This document shows positions 4,868 to 6,455 of a DNA stretch of 6,455 nt, piece by piece. The DNA comes from Thermoplasmata archaeon (GTDB lineage: Archaea > Thermoplasmatota > Thermoplasmata > GCA-020350865). Made by a program: the position numbers and the translations under genes. Location: assembly GCA_020351895.1 (NCBI GenBank), contig CP070672.1, forward strand, positions 3,571,194 to 3,577,648. Reading direction: 5' to 3'. Numbering within the stretch: position 1 is the first letter of the stretch; each line of letters opens with the position of its first letter. The notes below the pieces were generated by a model. That model did not search any database. It saw only the letters and a program-made list of their open reading frames with translations, and had not been told where the DNA came from.

Positions 4868-5380
4868 CTATTCAACCTCCATGAATTCTTTGGGAAATTG
4901 AACATATCCTTTCTTATTTTTCAATGAATCTTCAACAAGTTCAATTGCCATAAATGCTTCATCGGGTACCTCAAACGGGCACTTGATACCCCATAAGGAA
5001 GACTTTTTTAAGCCAAATCTTGGATAATAATCCGAATGTCCCACTAAAATCACGGATTCAAAACCGAGTTTCTTAGCAGTTTCGAGGCCGGTCTTCACAA
5101 GCTCCCCTCCAATTCCTTGTTTTTGATGTTTTGGGGCAACAGCCATGGGAGCCAGGGAAAGTGATTCATATTCAGCATCGCCGATTATCTTAATTTTAGA
5201 AAAGAGAATATGCCCCACGATCTCGCCATTTAATTCCGCTACCAATGAAAGCTCAGGGACAAAATTTTCACCATTTCTGATTTTTTCGATCAGTTTGCTT
5301 TCATTTTCCTGATTAAATGCCTGCTTATTTATATCATAGACTTTTTGGTGATCGCTTTTTTGCTCTTGCCTAATTTTCAC
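4868..5380 (-). CDS. GNAT N-acetyltransferase, YhbS-like
   Basis: A 170-residue acetyltransferase of the YhbS (COG3153) group. Visible features are an IRQEQKSDHQKVYDINKQAF opening, the strand GEIVGHILFSKI (52-63), and LAPMAVAPKHQKQGIGGEL (76-94) with the acetyl-CoA-binding motif Q86-x2-G89-x-G91. These are followed by VILVGHSDYYPRFGL (110-124), a stretch typical of this group. The substrate is not known for most members; some act on small molecules and some on lipids or tRNA-linked groups. Translation starts at GTG (5380), supported by GGGGAG (5387-5392) 6 nt upstream. It is the first gene of a likely two-gene acetyltransferase operon, with a TATA-like element at 5448-5456. Confidence 0.88.
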   Translation of the reverse strand: MKIRQEQKSDHQKVYDINKQAFNQENESKLIEKIRNGENFVPELSLVAELNGEIVGHILFSKIKIIGDAEYESLSLAPMAVAPKHQKQGIGGELVKTGLETAKKLGFESVILVGHSDYYPRFGLKKSSLWGIKCPFEVPDEAFMAIELVEDSLKNKKGYVQFPKEFMEVE

Positions 5381-5386
5381 ATTATT

Positions 5387-5392
5387 CTCCCC
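5387..5392 (-). promoter_or_regulatory. Shine-Dalgarno GGGGAG that supports the GTG start
   Basis: GGGGAG on the minus strand lies 6 nt ahead of the GTG at 5380. The only nearby ATG, overlapping the GTG, is followed at once by TGA, so GTG is the credible initiator. Confidence 0.65.
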
Positions 5393-5447
5393 TTGTTGTG
5401 AATGAATTTTTTGTTTATCTGCAGAGTCATATCCTTATTTTCCATTG

Positions 5448-5456
5448 TTTTATATA
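5448..5456 (-). promoter_or_regulatory. TATA box for the acetyltransferase operon
   Basis: ATATATAAA on the minus strand is the best TATA match in this spacer. Transcription about 25 bp downstream would begin near 5427 and give a leader of roughly 47 nt, long enough to include the SD at 5387-5392. The element is nearly symmetric, so its direction is inferred from the gene order. Confidence 0.45.
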
Positions 5457-5659
5457 TTGATGATCTCCTCCAGAAATTTCTAAATCATCTATCTAATTTC
5501 GACACACTCTCATATGATCACCCCCTTATCCTCTTTTCGTCTCTTAAATGGCGACCTTTTGGTTGAATAAATCCTCGTCCATCAAGAAAATGTGGAGAGT
5601 CATTTGGTCATGCAAACTAAATCCCTGCTGGAGATTAGTAAAAATCTGATAGAATATCC

Positions 5660-5687
5660 CTAAAAAAAATCGGTAGTCTTTTTAGGA
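5660..5687. repeat. 8-bp inverted repeat upstream of proline dehydrogenase
   Basis: CCTAAAAA (5660-5667) and TTTTTAGG (5680-5687) are perfect reverse complements separated by 12 bp. The right arm lies about 23-30 bp ahead of the ATG at 5710, where the TATA box of a leaderless gene would be, so a repressor or activator bound here could control the gene. The half-site spacing of about two helical turns between arm centres suits a dimeric DNA-binding protein. Confidence 0.55.
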
Positions 5688-5709
5688 AGGAATCATTTAC
5701 ACTCAATAG

Positions 5710-6455
5710 ATGGATAACCAGAAGATCAGATGGGCACTATCAGATTGGGAAGACACCCTTAATTTGTGCAAAGAAAGAAACATTCAGGGCATTCGCTGCA
5801 CAATCGATATTCTGGGGGAGAATACGAGAAGCAAAGGTGAAGCAAAAAGAAACCTTGAATCCTATTTATCCATCATCAAGAAGATCAAAAAAGAGAAGTT
5901 AAAGGCCTCCCTAGCCGTGAAGTTGACTGCAATGGGAGCCCCTTTCGATAAAACTCTGTGTGAGGATAATCTCGGAAAGATACTCAAAGAGGCAGGAAAG
6001 CATATGGTGAATGTTGAGATAGATATGGAGGGAACTCCCCTTGTGGATTACATCCTCCAAACAGCCTCATCATTTTCAAGGCAGGGATTTCCAATCACCC
6101 TGGCCCTTCAGGTTTATCTTAACCGCACTTCACTGGATCTGAAAGAGGTTCTCAAAGGGAGGATAATAGTGCGTCTGGTCAAGGGTGCCTACAAAGGTGA
6201 CTTGGAAGGTTTTGATGATATACAGGAAAAATTCAAGGAGGCAATCGAACTTCTACTTCACAGTGAAAAGATCTTTTTTGTGGGAACCCACGATCCCGAA
6301 CTTATTGAGTGGATGAAAGAAACGTTGGACAGAAAAAAAGAATTCGTGGAGTTCGGATTTCTAATGGGACTTGCAGAAAAAACGAAAACCGAGCTGGTAA
6401 ACGAAGGCTGGCTTGTCTCGGAGTACATCCCCTTTGGAAAAGAAAAAGGTGCATA
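5710..6455 (+). CDS. Proline dehydrogenase (FAD-dependent), 3' end beyond the window
   Basis: 248 complete codons of a stand-alone PutA-type proline dehydrogenase domain, which oxidises L-proline to pyrroline-5-carboxylate with FAD and passes electrons to the membrane pool. The beta/alpha-barrel motifs are in order: AVKLTAMG (69-76, K71 matching E. coli PutA K329), VEIDMEGTPLVDYIL (102-116, D105), LALQVYLNRT (131-140), VRLVKGAYKG (154-163, Y161 matching Y437), FVGTHDPELIEW (190-201, H194) and SEYIPFGKEKG (237-247, Y239 matching Y540). The Arg pair that binds the proline carboxylate should lie just after the window end. The ATG at 5710 has no SD at normal spacing, so a leaderless start is likely. 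The family's usual length of about 280-310 fits. The partner, pyrroline-5-carboxylate dehydrogenase, is not visible. Confidence 0.9.
   Translation, partial: MDNQKIRWALSDWEDTLNLCKERNIQGIRCTIDILGENTRSKGEAKRNLESYLSIIKKIKKEKLKASLAVKLTAMGAPFDKTLCEDNLGKILKEAGKHMVNVEIDMEGTPLVDYILQTASSFSRQGFPITLALQVYLNRTSLDLKEVLKGRIIVRLVKGAYKGDLEGFDDIQEKFKEAIELLLHSEKIFFVGTHDPELIEWMKETLDRKKEFVEFGFLMGLAEKTKTELVNEGWLVSEYIPFGKEKGA

Larger units (their letters stand above)
5381..5709. other. 329-bp divergent spacer between the acetyltransferase operon and proline dehydrogenase
   Basis: No gene is supported. From left to right it holds the acetyltransferase SD, a TATA-like element (5448-5456), a 10-bp palindrome AGAAATTTCT (5472-5481) flanked by GATGAT and ATCATC, a six-codon minus-strand mini-ORF (5493-5513) behind GGTGA, a 38-codon open frame without a credible start (5547-5660, -), and the inverted repeat 5660-5687 close to the proline dehydrogenase start. 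It most likely contains the regulatory regions of both flanking units. Confidence 0.55.

Noticed and set aside
5493..5513. Six-codon mini-ORF (MRVCRN) with GGTGA upstream on the minus strand, as a leader peptide
   Set aside because: It lies above the predicted TATA box of the acetyltransferase operon, so it would not be in that transcript. Such short frames arise easily by chance.
5547..5660. 38-codon minus-strand open frame reading GFSLHDQMTLHIFLMDED in part
   Set aside because: There is no credible start or SD and no G-first codon bias. The length is within chance expectation for this base composition.

Overview
This 6.5 kb window looks like a chromosomal segment of a euryarchaeon, most plausibly one of the Thermoplasmatota, although no rRNA or other marker is present to prove it. 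The reasons are TTTATATA-type boxes rather than -35/-10 promoters, a mix of Shine-Dalgarno (SD) and apparently leaderless starts, small zinc-ribbon proteins, and a Gln/Pro-tailed membrane protein of a kind common in that phylum. Several enzymes (RibA, cold-shock protein, proline dehydrogenase, GNAT acetyltransferases) resemble bacterial families. Such families are frequently shared by mesophilic archaea.

Layout. Positions 1-299 (+) hold the C-terminal end of a bestrophin-like membrane protein. Positions 403-894 (+) encode a three-helix membrane protein with a (Gln-Pro)7 tail. The 245 bp that follow contain a perfect 15-bp inverted repeat (996-1050). On the minus strand, 1140-1421 encodes a zinc-ribbon protein with two membrane helices. 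A 359-bp spacer then carries a possible gene remnant and the leader of a 63-residue cold-shock protein (1781-1972, +). Its SD lies inside a small hairpin, and a T-rich terminator follows the gene.

From 2023 to 3949 the minus strand carries, in transcription order, ribA (GTP cyclohydrolase II), an A/T-rich lipoprotein and a HEAT-repeat protein. The gaps of about 110 and 62 bp, plus a TATA box ahead of the lipoprotein, suggest separate or only loosely coupled units. ribA is divergent from a 62-residue zinc-ribbon protein (4006-4194, +) across a 56-bp region with TATA boxes for both directions. Next come two minus-strand GNAT acetyltransferases (4287-4823 and 4868-5380), probably one operon. A 329-bp spacer with operator-like symmetry precedes a proline dehydrogenase (5710 to the window end, +), which is cut off before its substrate-binding arginine pair.

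I see no CRISPR array, transposase, tRNA/rRNA, phage module or toxin-antitoxin pair. The region reads as ordinary housekeeping and accessory genes. The parts most worth a second look are regulatory: the cold-shock leader hairpin, the 55-bp inverted repeat, the tandem repeat over the lipoprotein promoter, and the inverted repeat in front of proline dehydrogenase.
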